A model generated the notes under the pieces. The model was given only the letters and a program-made list of their open reading frames with translations. It was not told the DNA's origin and made no database searches. This document shows, one piece after another, positions 1-7,427 of a stretch of DNA of 10,822 bases (positions within the stretch are counted from its first letter, which is position 1; each line of letters opens with the position of its first letter). Source of the stretch: Acidobacteriota bacterium (GTDB taxonomy: Bacteria > Acidobacteriota > Terriglobia > Terriglobales > Acidobacteriaceae); assembly GCA_021780415.1 (NCBI GenBank), contig JAJXYW010000324.1, forward strand, positions 1 to 10,822. Reading direction: 5' to 3'. The translations under genes and the position numbers were made by a program.

Positions 1-1088
1 CTCTTGATCACGTGCGAAGGCCCATGAACACTGGCCGATTCAATCACATCCGGATACAGCGTCCCCTGCACCAGCCACGCGACCTCTTCACCCGCGGACT
101 TCTCCGCCTCAAAGATCTTCTTCGCCTCATCATCGAACACGGCAATAAATTCATTCCCAATCGCCTTGCGTTTCTTCTCCGGATCGGTCACGCCCGCCAG
201 CTTCGCCAGGAACCTTTCACTTGCATCGACAGCAACGACATTCAGGTGCAGCTCATCGCGCATCGTCTTCTGCACCTTCTCAAACTCGTCCTTGCGCAGC
301 ACCCCGTTGTTCACAAAGATGCACGTCAGCCGATCGCCAATCGCCCGTGCCACCAGCACCGCGGCAACGCTCGAATCCACGCCTCCGCTCAGCCCACAGA
401 TCGCATGCCCGGTCGGTCCCACCTGCTCGCGAATCTTCGCCACCGTCGACGCAATAAAGTGTTCCGGCGTCCAGTCCTGCGTCGCCCCGCAAATATCCAC
501 CGCAAAGTTCCGCAGCAACTCCGTCCCCTGCTTCGTGTGCGCCACCTCCGGATGAAACTGCACGGCCCACATCTTCCGCGCCTCATCCGCAATCCCGGCC
601 ACCGCATTCGACGTCCGCGCCGTCACCCGAAACCCCGGCGCCAGCGCCTCCGCATGATCTCCATGCGACATCCACACCGACATCGTCGCTGGCAAGCCAC
701 TGAACAGCGGCGTCTCGTCCACCACGTTCACCTCGGCATGGCCATACTCGCGCGCATCCGCCGGCACCACGCGCCCGCCCAGGTGGTGAGTCATAAACTG
801 CAATCCATAACAGATGCCAAGAATTGGCAGCCCCGTATCGAGAATCGCCTTATCGGCCTTCGGCGCCGCATCGTCATACACGCTCGACGGCCCGCCCGAC
901 AGCACAATCCCCTTCGGCTTCAGCGCAAGAATCTTCTCCAGCGCCGTCGTGCACGGCAGCACTACCGAGAACACATTGAACTCGCGAATCCGCCGCGCAA
1001 TCAGTTGTGTATACTGCGAGCCAAAATCCAGAATAACGATCGTCGACGAGACCGGGGCAGGTGTAGCGAATGTTCCTGAAGTGTCCAC
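1..1088 (-). CDS. guaA: GMP synthase (glutamine-hydrolysing), 3' end cut by window edge
   Basis: Converts XMP to GMP with ATP and glutamine-derived ammonia, the last step of guanine nucleotide synthesis; cytosolic. The 362 visible residues hold an N-terminal class I glutamine amidotransferase domain that opens with ILDFGSQYTQLIARRI at about 19-34. It has the nucleophile Cys93 in GICYG and the His179/Glu181 pair in QFHPEV. The ATP-pyrophosphatase domain follows, with its P-loop SGGVDSS at 234-240. About 150 C-terminal residues (dimerisation domain) are missing relative to the usual ~520 because the gene leaves the window. The start is the GTG at 1088; no better in-frame start sits just before ILDFGSQ, and no Shine-Dalgarno is evident. 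A TACACT box ends 6 bases before the GTG, so a leaderless transcript is possible. The gene follows the unknown membrane protein by 49 bases on the same strand. Identity is very secure; the exact start is less so. Confidence 0.97.
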   Translation of the reverse strand, partial: MDTSGTFATPAPVSSTIVILDFGSQYTQLIARRIREFNVFSVVLPCTTALEKILALKPKGIVLSGGPSSVYDDAAPKADKAILDTGLPILGICYGLQFMTHHLGGRVVPADAREYGHAEVNVVDETPLFSGLPATMSVWMSHGDHAEALAPGFRVTARTSNAVAGIADEARKMWAVQFHPEVAHTKQGTELLRNFAVDICGATQDWTPEHFIASTVAKIREQVGPTGHAICGLSGGVDSSVAAVLVARAIGDRLTCIFVNNGVLRKDEFEKVQKTMRDELHLNVVAVDASERFLAKLAGVTDPEKKRKAIGNEFIAVFDDEAKKIFEAEKSAGEEVAWLVQGTLYPDVIESASVHGPSHVIK

Positions 1089-1094
1089 TCTACA

Positions 1095-1100
1095 AGTGTA
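1095..1100 (-). promoter_or_regulatory. Putative -10 box (TACACT) just before the guaA start
   Basis: On the minus strand TACACT is followed by six bases and then the GTG start of guaA. This TANNNT placement would put the transcription start at or next to the GTG, giving a leaderless mRNA. I see no convincing -35 hexamer. The gene may instead, or also, be read through from leuS and the membrane-protein gene. Confidence 0.35.
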
Positions 1101-1137
1101 AATTGCGTCCTGTGGACTTTTGCCATCCCGGCGGAAA

Positions 1138-2061
1138 TCAGCCCTCCAGCGTCCGCCACAGCCGCAGGTACGCCACCGCATGCACCACATGGAAGTAATC
1201 CAGCGCAGCCAGATACGCCACGATCACCCCTCCCCACCAGCAGGCTAGAAACGTGGGGCTCTCCACATTCGAGAACGGCAGCGGGCACGCCGAAAACACC
1301 ATCGCCAACACCAGCACGGCAATCTTCACAATGCACATCACCAGGTTGACCTCGATTAACTTCCCTCGCGCCGCGCCACCATCCAACGCCGCCTTCAAGC
1401 TCGCCACCGCCCCAAGATTCCGTTGCATCGCCAGCAGCGGCGCCAGTTGAAACACCCAGCCCACCACGGCCCACAGCACGTACACCAGCAGCGACCCGCA
1501 GATCAACATCGCGCTATAGAGCACAACATCCGCCTCACCGCCGCGCGCCGCCGGCCCTGTAATCGCGATCCGTCCCGCAGCCAGCATCATCCAACACCAC
1601 AGCGCCCACGCCGCCATCAGCAGCACCGCACGCAGCGCCCCCAGCACCAGCACCGTCGCCGGCCGAACAGCTAGCGCGCGATCAAACCGCAGCAGCACCA
1701 CGCTCCGTCCCACCGCCGCCATCACCACCCACACCACCGCCGCCACCGGCAGCAGCCACACCGCCACCGGCATCGCCGCCGGTAGAATCGTCCGCGCCGC
1801 AGCCCCCATCGCTGCAAACGCCTCCACCGGACGGAACACCGTCATCGTCTCCAGCGCCGCCGTATCCAGGCTCACACTCCGCGACACCAGCAGCGCCTGC
1901 CACGCCGCCAGCGCAACAATCGGCATCCCCACCGCCCATCGCCAAAGAATCTCCAGCCCCGTCAGCGACGGCCGCCTCCACACCTCCGTCATCACGCCCA
2001 CAAACGACTGCGTCCCGCGAATCGGTCCACCGTCGTGCCGCACGCTGACCGCCTCAAGCAC
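1138..2061 (-). CDS. Six-helix integral membrane protein of unknown function
   Basis: I do not recognise a named family. The 307-residue product is dominated by hydrophobic stretches at about 38-59, 94-117, 133-163, 178-206, 236-258 and 270-298, suggesting six membrane helices. Short basic connecting segments (for example RRPSLTGLEILWRW at 29-42 and MQRN at 212-215) suggest cytoplasmic loops. There is no signal peptide, catalytic motif or cofactor site that I can see. The longest start is a GTG touching the leuS stop codon (TAG then GTG), so translation may be coupled to leuS. An alternative GTG at 2043, giving a protein starting MRHDGGP, has a better ribosome site, GAGG, eight bases upstream, and may be the true start. 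It lies between leuS and guaA on the same strand and is probably co-transcribed with them, but nothing ties its job to either. The reading frame is certain; the function is unknown. Confidence 0.85.
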   Translation of the reverse strand: MLEAVSVRHDGGPIRGTQSFVGVMTEVWRRPSLTGLEILWRWAVGMPIVALAAWQALLVSRSVSLDTAALETMTVFRPVEAFAAMGAAARTILPAAMPVAVWLLPVAAVVWVVMAAVGRSVVLLRFDRALAVRPATVLVLGALRAVLLMAAWALWCWMMLAAGRIAITGPAARGGEADVVLYSAMLICGSLLVYVLWAVVGWVFQLAPLLAMQRNLGAVASLKAALDGGAARGKLIEVNLVMCIVKIAVLVLAMVFSACPLPFSNVESPTFLACWWGGVIVAYLAALDYFHVVHAVAYLRLWRTLEG

Positions 2062-4665
2062 CTACTTCACCACCAGGTTCACCAGCTTACCCGACGGCTT
2101 ATCGATCACCAGGTGTTTCACAATCGTCTTTCCCGCCATCCGCGCCGCCACCTTCTCATCCACCAACGACGCCGCCTTGATCGCCGCCTCGTCCGCGTCC
2201 GCCGCCAGCTTGATCACGTTCGCGAGCTTCCCATTCACCTGCACCGGAATCTCAATCTCGTTCTCGCGCGCCAACTCCGCATCGGCCACCGGCCACCGCT
2301 GCTGAAACACATCCGTCTTCTCGCCCAGCTCCTTCCACAACTCCGCCGCAAGGAATGGCGCAAACGGCACCAGCATCAGCGCCAGCGTGCGCAGCAACTC
2401 CGCAATCGTCGCCGCCGCCACATCGCCCTTGTCCATCGCCGTCTCCGCGGCATAGATCTCATTCACCAGGATCATGATCGCTGCAATGCACGTATTGAAG
2501 TGCCAGCGCCCGCTGAAGTCTTCCGTGATCTTCTCAATCGTCTGATGCAGCGTTCGCAGCAGCGCCGCTCCCTCCACGGTCTGCCCCGTAAATTGTCCCG
2601 GCGCAATCTCATCTCCATGCGTACTCTGCTCCAACTTTCGCACCACCGGCGCATACTTCAACGTCAGCCGATACACCCTCGCCAGGAACCGGCTGATCCC
2701 CGCAACCCCCTCTTCCTGCCACTCCAGATCACGATCCGGCGGCGCAGCAAACAGCGCATACATCCGCGTCGCATCCGCGCCATACTTCTCAATCATCAAG
2801 TCCGGGCTCACCACATTGCCCTTGGACTTCGACATCTTCGCGCCGTCCTTGATCACCATCCCCTGCGTAAACAGCCGCTCCGCAGGCTCCGAGTTCGCAA
2901 TCAACCCGAGATCGCGCATCACCTTGGTCCAGAACCGCGAGTAGATCAAATGCAGAATCGCATGTTCCACGCCGCCGATATATTGATCAATCGGGAACCA
3001 GTGATTCGCCTTCTCGCTATCGAACGGCGCCGCAGCATTCCGCGCATCCGTATACCGGTAGAAGTACCAGCTCGAATCGACAAACGTGTCCATCGTATCG
3101 GTCTCACGCCGCGCCGGCCCACCGCACACCGGGCACGTCGTATTCACAAACTCCGCCACCTTCCCCAGCGGCGACCCACCCTCCTGCGTAATCTCAATCT
3201 GAGCCGGCAGCAGCACGGGCAGCGCACTCTCGGGCAGCGCCACAACCCCACCAGCCTTCACTCCTTCATGCCCGCGCTCGCAGTACACCATCGGAATCGG
3301 CGTTCCCCAATACCGCTGCCTGCTCACGCCCCAATCCTTCAGCCGATACGTCGTCGTCTTTTTCCCGAACCCATGTTCCTCGGCAAACCGCGCCATCTTC
3401 TCCTGCGCATTCACCGGCGTCTCGCCCGTCCACTCGCCGGAGTCCACCAGCACCGCGCCATCTTCCTCGCCATACGGCAGCTCGTCCGGCTTCTCCTCGC
3501 CACGTCCCGACACCACGCGCTTCACCGCCAGCCCGTACTTCGTCGCAAACTCAAAGTCCCGCTCATCATGCGCCGGCACGCTCATAATCGCGCCCGTGCC
3601 ATAGTCCGCCAGAATGTAATTCGCCACCCAGATCGGCAGCGTCTCGCCATTGAACGGATTGATCGCCTTCATCCCCGTCGCCACGCCGTGCTTCTCGATG
3701 TTCCCAATGTCGCCGGTCTCGCGCGCAGCCTTCTGTTCCGCGACCATCGTCGCCACAGCCTCGGCCAGCCGTGCATCCGTCTTCACCCACTCCTTCACCA
3801 GCGCATGTTCCGGAGCGAGCTGAATCGATGTCGCCCCGAAGATCGTATCGATCCTCGTCGTAAACACCGTAATTGCCGGATGATCCGCCATCGCGCTCAC
3901 GCGGAAATCAACATGCGCTCCTTCACTGCGCCCAATCCAGTTGCGCTGCATCGTGCGCACCTTCTCAGGCCAGCCCGGCATCGTGTCGAGCCCGTCCAGC
4001 AACTCATCCGCATACTTCGTAATCCGCAAAAACCACTGCTCCAACTCGCGCTGTTCTACCAGCGTGTCTTCATGCCTCCAACAGCACCCGCCAACCACCT
4101 GCTCATTCGCCAGCACCGTCGCACACTGCGGGCACCAGTTCACCTTGCTCGACCGCCTGTACGCCAGCCCCTGCTCCACCATCTTCAAAAAGAACCATTG
4201 GTTCCAGCGGTAGTACTCCGGCAAACACGTCGCAATCTCCGTCCCGGCCCAGTCATAGCTGTAGCCGATCCGCCGCATCTGCACCTTCATCTGCTCAATG
4301 TTCTTCAGCGTCCACTCGCGCGGCGGCGTATTGTTCTTCAGCGCAGCATTCTCCGCCGGCAGCCCGAACGCATCCCACCCCATCGGGTGCAGCACGTTGT
4401 ATCCGCGCATCCGCATGAACCGCGCCAGCGCATCGCCAATCGCGTAGTTCCGCACATGCCCCATGTGCAACTGCCCGCTCGGATACGGCAGCATCTCCAG
4501 GCAATAAAACTTCGGTTTCGCACTCTTGTGCGGCCCGGTTACAGGCTCCGCCGCATACAGCTCCGGTTGCGCATCCCACTTGGCCTGCCAGCGCGGCTCA
4601 ATCTCCGCCGGGTTATAGCGAGCCGGCTCATTCGCCTGCACGTCATTCTTCTCAATCTCTTGCAT
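2062..4665 (-). CDS. leuS: Leucyl-tRNA synthetase
   Basis: Charges tRNA-Leu with leucine using ATP; cytosolic class Ia synthetase. The 867-residue length matches the bacterial family. Visible in order: the HIGH-type signature HMGH at 67-70 in SGQLHMGHVRNYAIGD; zinc-binding cysteines around 178-181 and 194-195; the inserted CP1 editing domain, about 240-430, with TTRIDTIFG (269-277) and VPAHDERD (363-370), the latter holding the conserved editing Asp; a second CxxC pair at 511-514 before ETDTMDTFVDSSWYF; the KMSKS loop at 610-614; and an anticodon-binding C-terminal part ending in the small domain (IPVQVNGK). The ATG at 4665 is chosen because homologous sequence (YNPAEIEPRWQ) begins 17 residues later. 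The in-frame extension to 4839 has no family character and would overlap the divergent esterase start. The Shine-Dalgarno is weak (TAGGT directly before ATG), and a TACAAT box lies seven bases upstream. It is the first gene of the putative leuS-membrane protein-guaA unit. Confidence 0.98.
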   Translation of the reverse strand: MQEIEKNDVQANEPARYNPAEIEPRWQAKWDAQPELYAAEPVTGPHKSAKPKFYCLEMLPYPSGQLHMGHVRNYAIGDALARFMRMRGYNVLHPMGWDAFGLPAENAALKNNTPPREWTLKNIEQMKVQMRRIGYSYDWAGTEIATCLPEYYRWNQWFFLKMVEQGLAYRRSSKVNWCPQCATVLANEQVVGGCCWRHEDTLVEQRELEQWFLRITKYADELLDGLDTMPGWPEKVRTMQRNWIGRSEGAHVDFRVSAMADHPAITVFTTRIDTIFGATSIQLAPEHALVKEWVKTDARLAEAVATMVAEQKAARETGDIGNIEKHGVATGMKAINPFNGETLPIWVANYILADYGTGAIMSVPAHDERDFEFATKYGLAVKRVVSGRGEEKPDELPYGEEDGAVLVDSGEWTGETPVNAQEKMARFAEEHGFGKKTTTYRLKDWGVSRQRYWGTPIPMVYCERGHEGVKAGGVVALPESALPVLLPAQIEITQEGGSPLGKVAEFVNTTCPVCGGPARRETDTMDTFVDSSWYFYRYTDARNAAAPFDSEKANHWFPIDQYIGGVEHAILHLIYSRFWTKVMRDLGLIANSEPAERLFTQGMVIKDGAKMSKSKGNVVSPDLMIEKYGADATRMYALFAAPPDRDLEWQEEGVAGISRFLARVYRLTLKYAPVVRKLEQSTHGDEIAPGQFTGQTVEGAALLRTLHQTIEKITEDFSGRWHFNTCIAAIMILVNEIYAAETAMDKGDVAAATIAELLRTLALMLVPFAPFLAAELWKELGEKTDVFQQRWPVADAELARENEIEIPVQVNGKLANVIKLAADADEAAIKAASLVDEKVAARMAGKTIVKHLVIDKPSGKLVNLVVK

Positions 4666-4672
4666 ACCTACG

Positions 4673-4678
4673 ATTGTA
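4673..4678 (-). promoter_or_regulatory. Putative -10 box (TACAAT) just before leuS
   Basis: TACAAT on the minus strand ends seven bases before the leuS ATG and matches the sigma-70 -10 consensus at five of six bases. No clear -35 hexamer is found 15-18 bases upstream. If used, transcription would start at about the ATG itself, giving a leaderless or nearly leaderless mRNA. Confidence 0.45.
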
Positions 4679-4823
4679 AAGAAGACTGCAACGAACCGCG
4701 TCCCACCGTGTGCCCCATCTCCAAATCCCTGCTCTCCGCTGCAACGCTCAAAGCCCCGCCGTCCGCGCAGGGCCACATCCACTTCGCAGCAAGCCCACCC
4801 CGCTCCGTGGTAGCTTGTCTCTC

Positions 4824-4828
4824 GGGAG
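4824..4828 (+). promoter_or_regulatory. Ribosome binding site of the carboxylesterase
   Basis: GGGAG lies five bases before the ATG at 4834. It decides the start in favour of a protein beginning exactly with the signal peptide, although the reading frame stays open far upstream. It also implies that, unlike leuS, this mRNA has a leader. Confidence 0.6.
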
Positions 4829-4833
4829 AACAC

Positions 4834-6414
4834 ATGCACCTGCGCTGCCTGCTACCGACCTTTGCTCTCACCCTCATCGCCACCGCCGCCTTCGCCTCGA
4901 ACCCCCTCAAGATCAAAACCGACAAAGGCAAGGTCCAAGGCGCCTACACCACCGACCGCGCCGTCCGCGCCTTCAAGGGCATTCCCTACGCCGCGCCTCC
5001 CGTCGGCAATCTCCGCTGGCAGCCTCCGCAGCCCGCCGCCAAGTGGTTCGGCACCCTCAACGCGAAGGACTTCGGCCACCACTGCATCCAGACCAACTCC
5101 TTCCCCGACATGGTCTTCCACGACCCCGGCCCCAGCGAAGATTGCCTCACCCTCAACATCTGGACCCCGTCCCACGCCCATCGCGGCAGCCTTCCCGTCA
5201 TGGTCTGGATCTACGGTGGCGGCTTCGTCGGCGGCAGCACCTCCGAGGCCCGCCAGGACGGCCAGTTCCTCGCCCACCGCAACGTCGTCATCGTCAGCAT
5301 GAACTACCGCCTCGGCATCATCGGCTTCTTCGCCCATCCCGCCCTCACCGCCGAATCCCCCCACCACGCGTCCGGCAACTACGGCCTCCTCGACCAGGCC
5401 GCCGCCCTCCAGTGGGTCCGCCGCAACATCGCCGCCTTCGGTGGCGATCCCAACAACATCACCCTCTTCGGCGAATCCGCCGGCTCCTTCTCCGTCAGTT
5501 CGCAGATGGCCTCGCCCCTCTCCAGAAATCTCATAGCCCAGGCCATCGGCGAGAGCGGCGCAGCCTTCCACTCCAGCGGCCTCGGCTATCCCACCCTCGC
5601 CAAAGCCGAGCAGGACGGCGCAGCCTTCGCTCTCGCCGCCTTCCACACCTCCAGCCTCGCCGACCTCCGCAAGCTCTCCCCCGACGACCTCGTCCACGCC
5701 GCCACCGCCCGCACCACACCGCCACCACCCCGCTTCGGCCCCGACGTCGACGGCTACTTCCTCCCCCAGTCCGTCCCCGACATCTACGCCGCCGGCCAGC
5801 AAGCCCACATCCCCCTCCTCGCCGGCTGGAACGCCGACGAAGTCCGCTCCGCCATTCTCGACGGCCCCACCCCCACCACCGCCGCCAGCTTCACCGCCAC
5901 GGCGCAAAAAGACTTCGGCGCCAACTCCGATAAGTTCCTCTCCCTCTACCCCGCCAACTCCGACGCCGAAGCCATCCAGTCCGCCGGCGACTTCGTCAGC
6001 GACCGCTTCATCGCCTACTCCACCTGGGCCTGGCTCGAAGCCCAGGTCAAAACCGGCGCCGCCCCCGTCTACCGCTACCGCTTCGACCTTCCCTCACCCG
6101 CCGACAAGTTCCACCACGCCAACTCCGGCGCCTTCCACTCCGACGACATCGAGTACGTCTTCGGCACCCTCGACTCCCGCCAGGAAGCCCACTGGACCCC
6201 TGCCGACCGCGCCCTCTCCGACCAGATCCAGCAGTACTGGACCAACTTCGCCCGCAACGGCAACCCTAATGATCCCAACCTCCCCACCTGGCCCACCTAC
6301 GGCCCCAAAAACAACTGGCAGGTCATGCACCTCAACATCCGCTCCGAGGCCCAACCCGACACCCAACGCCCCCGCTACCAATTTCTAGACAGCGTCTGGT
6401 CCAAACCCGAATAG
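4834..6414 (+). CDS. Secreted type-B carboxylesterase (para-nitrobenzyl esterase/lipase family)
   Basis: An alpha/beta-hydrolase that should cleave carboxylic esters outside the cytoplasm; the natural substrate cannot be read from sequence. The 526-residue product starts with a Sec signal peptide, MHLRCLLPTFALTLIATAAFA, probably cut after residue 21 (AFA-SN). Family hallmarks follow in order: FKGIPYAAPPVGNLRW (47-62); EDCLTLNIWTP (102-112), whose Cys104 can pair with Cys84; the oxyanion-hole stretch YGGGF (127-131); the nucleophile elbow GESAGS with Ser215; an acidic triad residue, probably Glu336 in NADEV; and the triad His435 in GAFHSDDIEYVFG. All three catalytic positions are present, so it should be active. 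The start is set by GGGAG at 4824-4828, five bases before the ATG, and by the signal peptide. It is a single-gene unit, divergent from leuS (168-base spacer) and convergent with nfo. Codons are overwhelmingly C-ending, unlike the G-ending minus-strand neighbours, which fits strand bias better than transfer. Confidence 0.95.
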   Translation: MHLRCLLPTFALTLIATAAFASNPLKIKTDKGKVQGAYTTDRAVRAFKGIPYAAPPVGNLRWQPPQPAAKWFGTLNAKDFGHHCIQTNSFPDMVFHDPGPSEDCLTLNIWTPSHAHRGSLPVMVWIYGGGFVGGSTSEARQDGQFLAHRNVVIVSMNYRLGIIGFFAHPALTAESPHHASGNYGLLDQAAALQWVRRNIAAFGGDPNNITLFGESAGSFSVSSQMASPLSRNLIAQAIGESGAAFHSSGLGYPTLAKAEQDGAAFALAAFHTSSLADLRKLSPDDLVHAATARTTPPPPRFGPDVDGYFLPQSVPDIYAAGQQAHIPLLAGWNADEVRSAILDGPTPTTAASFTATAQKDFGANSDKFLSLYPANSDAEAIQSAGDFVSDRFIAYSTWAWLEAQVKTGAAPVYRYRFDLPSPADKFHHANSGAFHSDDIEYVFGTLDSRQEAHWTPADRALSDQIQQYWTNFARNGNPNDPNLPTWPTYGPKNNWQVMHLNIRSEAQPDTQRPRYQFLDSVWSKPE

Positions 6415-6458
6415 CCTCACTCCCCAGCCAAACCAGGGCCAACGGACCGACATATCCC

Positions 6459-6481
6459 AGCCTGGGCCGAAGGCCCAGGCT
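6459..6481. terminator. Perfect 10-bp hairpin with GAA loop between convergent genes
   Basis: AGCCTGGGCC and GGCCCAGGCT form a perfect ten-base-pair stem around the triloop GAA (TTC on the other strand). It lies 44 bases after the esterase stop and 11 bases before the nfo stop on the opposite strand, so it could end transcription from both sides. No T-run follows on either strand, so it is not a textbook intrinsic terminator. It may instead be an mRNA 3'-end stabiliser or a copy of a dispersed intergenic palindrome. Confidence 0.55.
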
Positions 6482-6492
6482 TACCTGCGCCT

Positions 6493-7365
6493 TCACCCCG
6501 CCGACAGCGCCCGCAACGCCATCACATTCCGCATCTCATCCCCCGGCTCATCCACCGGAGTCTCCGCAATAAACGCGGCGTGTTCAAACCGCGCATCATG
6601 CAGCAGCCGCTTGAACGCCGCCGCGCCAATCGTCCCCTCGCCAATATGCTCGTGCCGGTCCAGCTTTGACCCCATCGCGGCCTTCGCATCATTGCAATGC
6701 CACACCTTCACCGCGTCGAACCCGACCGTCTCCCCCACCAACCTCATCGTCGCTTCATATCCCTCGGCGGTCACCAGGTCATACCCTGCCACGTGGCAGT
6801 GGCACGTATCCAGGCAGACATCCACCGGCGCACACGCACGCAGCGTCGCCACCAGCTCCGCCACCTGCTCAAAGCTCCCACCCAGCGAGAACTCCGCCCC
6901 CGCCGTATTCTCAATCAAAATCCTGAAGTTATAGTCCTGCCACTTCAACCCGCCGCCCAGCGTTCCAATCGCGCGCTCGATCCCCTGCGCCGCCAGCCTC
7001 AGCCCCTCCTCCCGCGTCAATCCCTTCCAGCTTCCCGGATGCAGCACCAGGAACTCCGCGCCCATCGCCAGCGCCCGCTCCACCTCCCCGCGAAACGCCG
7101 CCACCGAATTCTCCCGCACGCTCTCGGTCTGCGAGCACAAATTGATCAGATAACTCGCATGGATCGCCACCGGGTTCACATCCAGCCGCGCCCTCGCCTC
7201 CCGCATCTTCGCCGCGTCCTCCGGCTTCACAGCCGCCGCCTTCCACTGCCGCGGGCTCGCGCTGAAGATCTGGAACGTATTCGCCCCCGCATCCGCCGCC
7301 CGCTGCACCGCCGTAAAGCAGCCCCCACTCGTCCCCACATGCACGCCAATTCGTTTCTTTGCCAT
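6493..7365 (-). CDS. nfo: Endonuclease IV (deoxyribonuclease IV, AP endonuclease)
   Basis: A metal-dependent endonuclease that cuts 5' of abasic sites in base-excision repair; it also removes 3'-blocking groups. The 290-residue TIM-barrel protein carries the full trinuclear zinc ligand set, spaced as in the family: His69 (AIHASYL), His109 (VLHPGS), Glu152 (ILIENTAG), Asp186 and His189 (CLDTCH), His223 (WHCND), Asp236 and His238 (DRHEH) and Glu268 (IAETP). The segment DRHEHIGEG is the characteristic signature. The ATG at 7365 starts the protein directly at the first barrel strand (KKRIGVHVG). No good ribosome site precedes it; a TAGTCT box ends six bases upstream. The gene is divergent from the DUF6526-type gene across 62 bases and convergent with the esterase. 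Nothing seems missing or altered. Confidence 0.97.
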   Translation of the reverse strand: MAKKRIGVHVGTSGGCFTAVQRAADAGANTFQIFSASPRQWKAAAVKPEDAAKMREARARLDVNPVAIHASYLINLCSQTESVRENSVAAFRGEVERALAMGAEFLVLHPGSWKGLTREEGLRLAAQGIERAIGTLGGGLKWQDYNFRILIENTAGAEFSLGGSFEQVAELVATLRACAPVDVCLDTCHCHVAGYDLVTAEGYEATMRLVGETVGFDAVKVWHCNDAKAAMGSKLDRHEHIGEGTIGAAAFKRLLHDARFEHAAFIAETPVDEPGDEMRNVMALRALSAG

Positions 7366-7371
7366 GATTCC

Positions 7372-7377
7372 AGACTA
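7372..7377 (-). promoter_or_regulatory. Possible -10 box (TAGTCT) before nfo
   Basis: A TANNNT box ends six bases before the nfo ATG. It is a weak match taken alone. It is listed because the same position is occupied by similar boxes at leuS, guaA and the divergent gene at 7428. Confidence 0.3.
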
Positions 7378-7414
7378 TCGCAGCCCGCGCGAGACGATCG
7401 CCCCGACATCGCGT

Positions 7415-7420
7415 TATCAT
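7415..7420 (+). promoter_or_regulatory. Putative -10 box (TATCAT) before the DUF6526-type gene
   Basis: TATCAT ends seven bases before the ATG at 7428; no -35 hexamer or Shine-Dalgarno is apparent. The placement would put the transcription start at the ATG. The box shares a 62-base divergent spacer with the nfo promoter. Confidence 0.45.
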
Positions 7421-7427
7421 CGCTGCT

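Noticed and set aside
12..1079. 355-codon plus-strand frame opposite guaA
   Set aside because: An Arg/His-rich shadow of guaA with no ribosome site or recognisable domain.
2035..4833. Uninterrupted plus-strand reading frame of more than 900 codons across leuS, running in frame into the esterase
   Set aside because: It is antisense to a textbook LeuRS, extremely rich in Arg/His/Leu/Pro, has no domain character, and follows from G-ending codons on the minus strand. The esterase begins at its own ATG with a ribosome site and signal peptide.
4666..4839. 58-codon N-terminal extension of leuS to an ATG at 4839
   Set aside because: The extra residues look like no LeuRS, would overlap the divergent esterase start, and ignore the TACAAT/ATG arrangement at 4665.
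4710..5933. Long Arg/Pro-rich plus-strand frame and the Gly/Glu/Val-rich minus-strand frame over the esterase
   Set aside because: Both are low-complexity out-of-frame readings of C-rich codons; the esterase frame carries all catalytic motifs.
4834..6414. Esterase as a horizontally acquired gene because of its very different codon use
   Set aside because: The other plus-strand gene (7428-7868) shows the same C-ending preference, so strand-linked mutational bias explains it without transfer.
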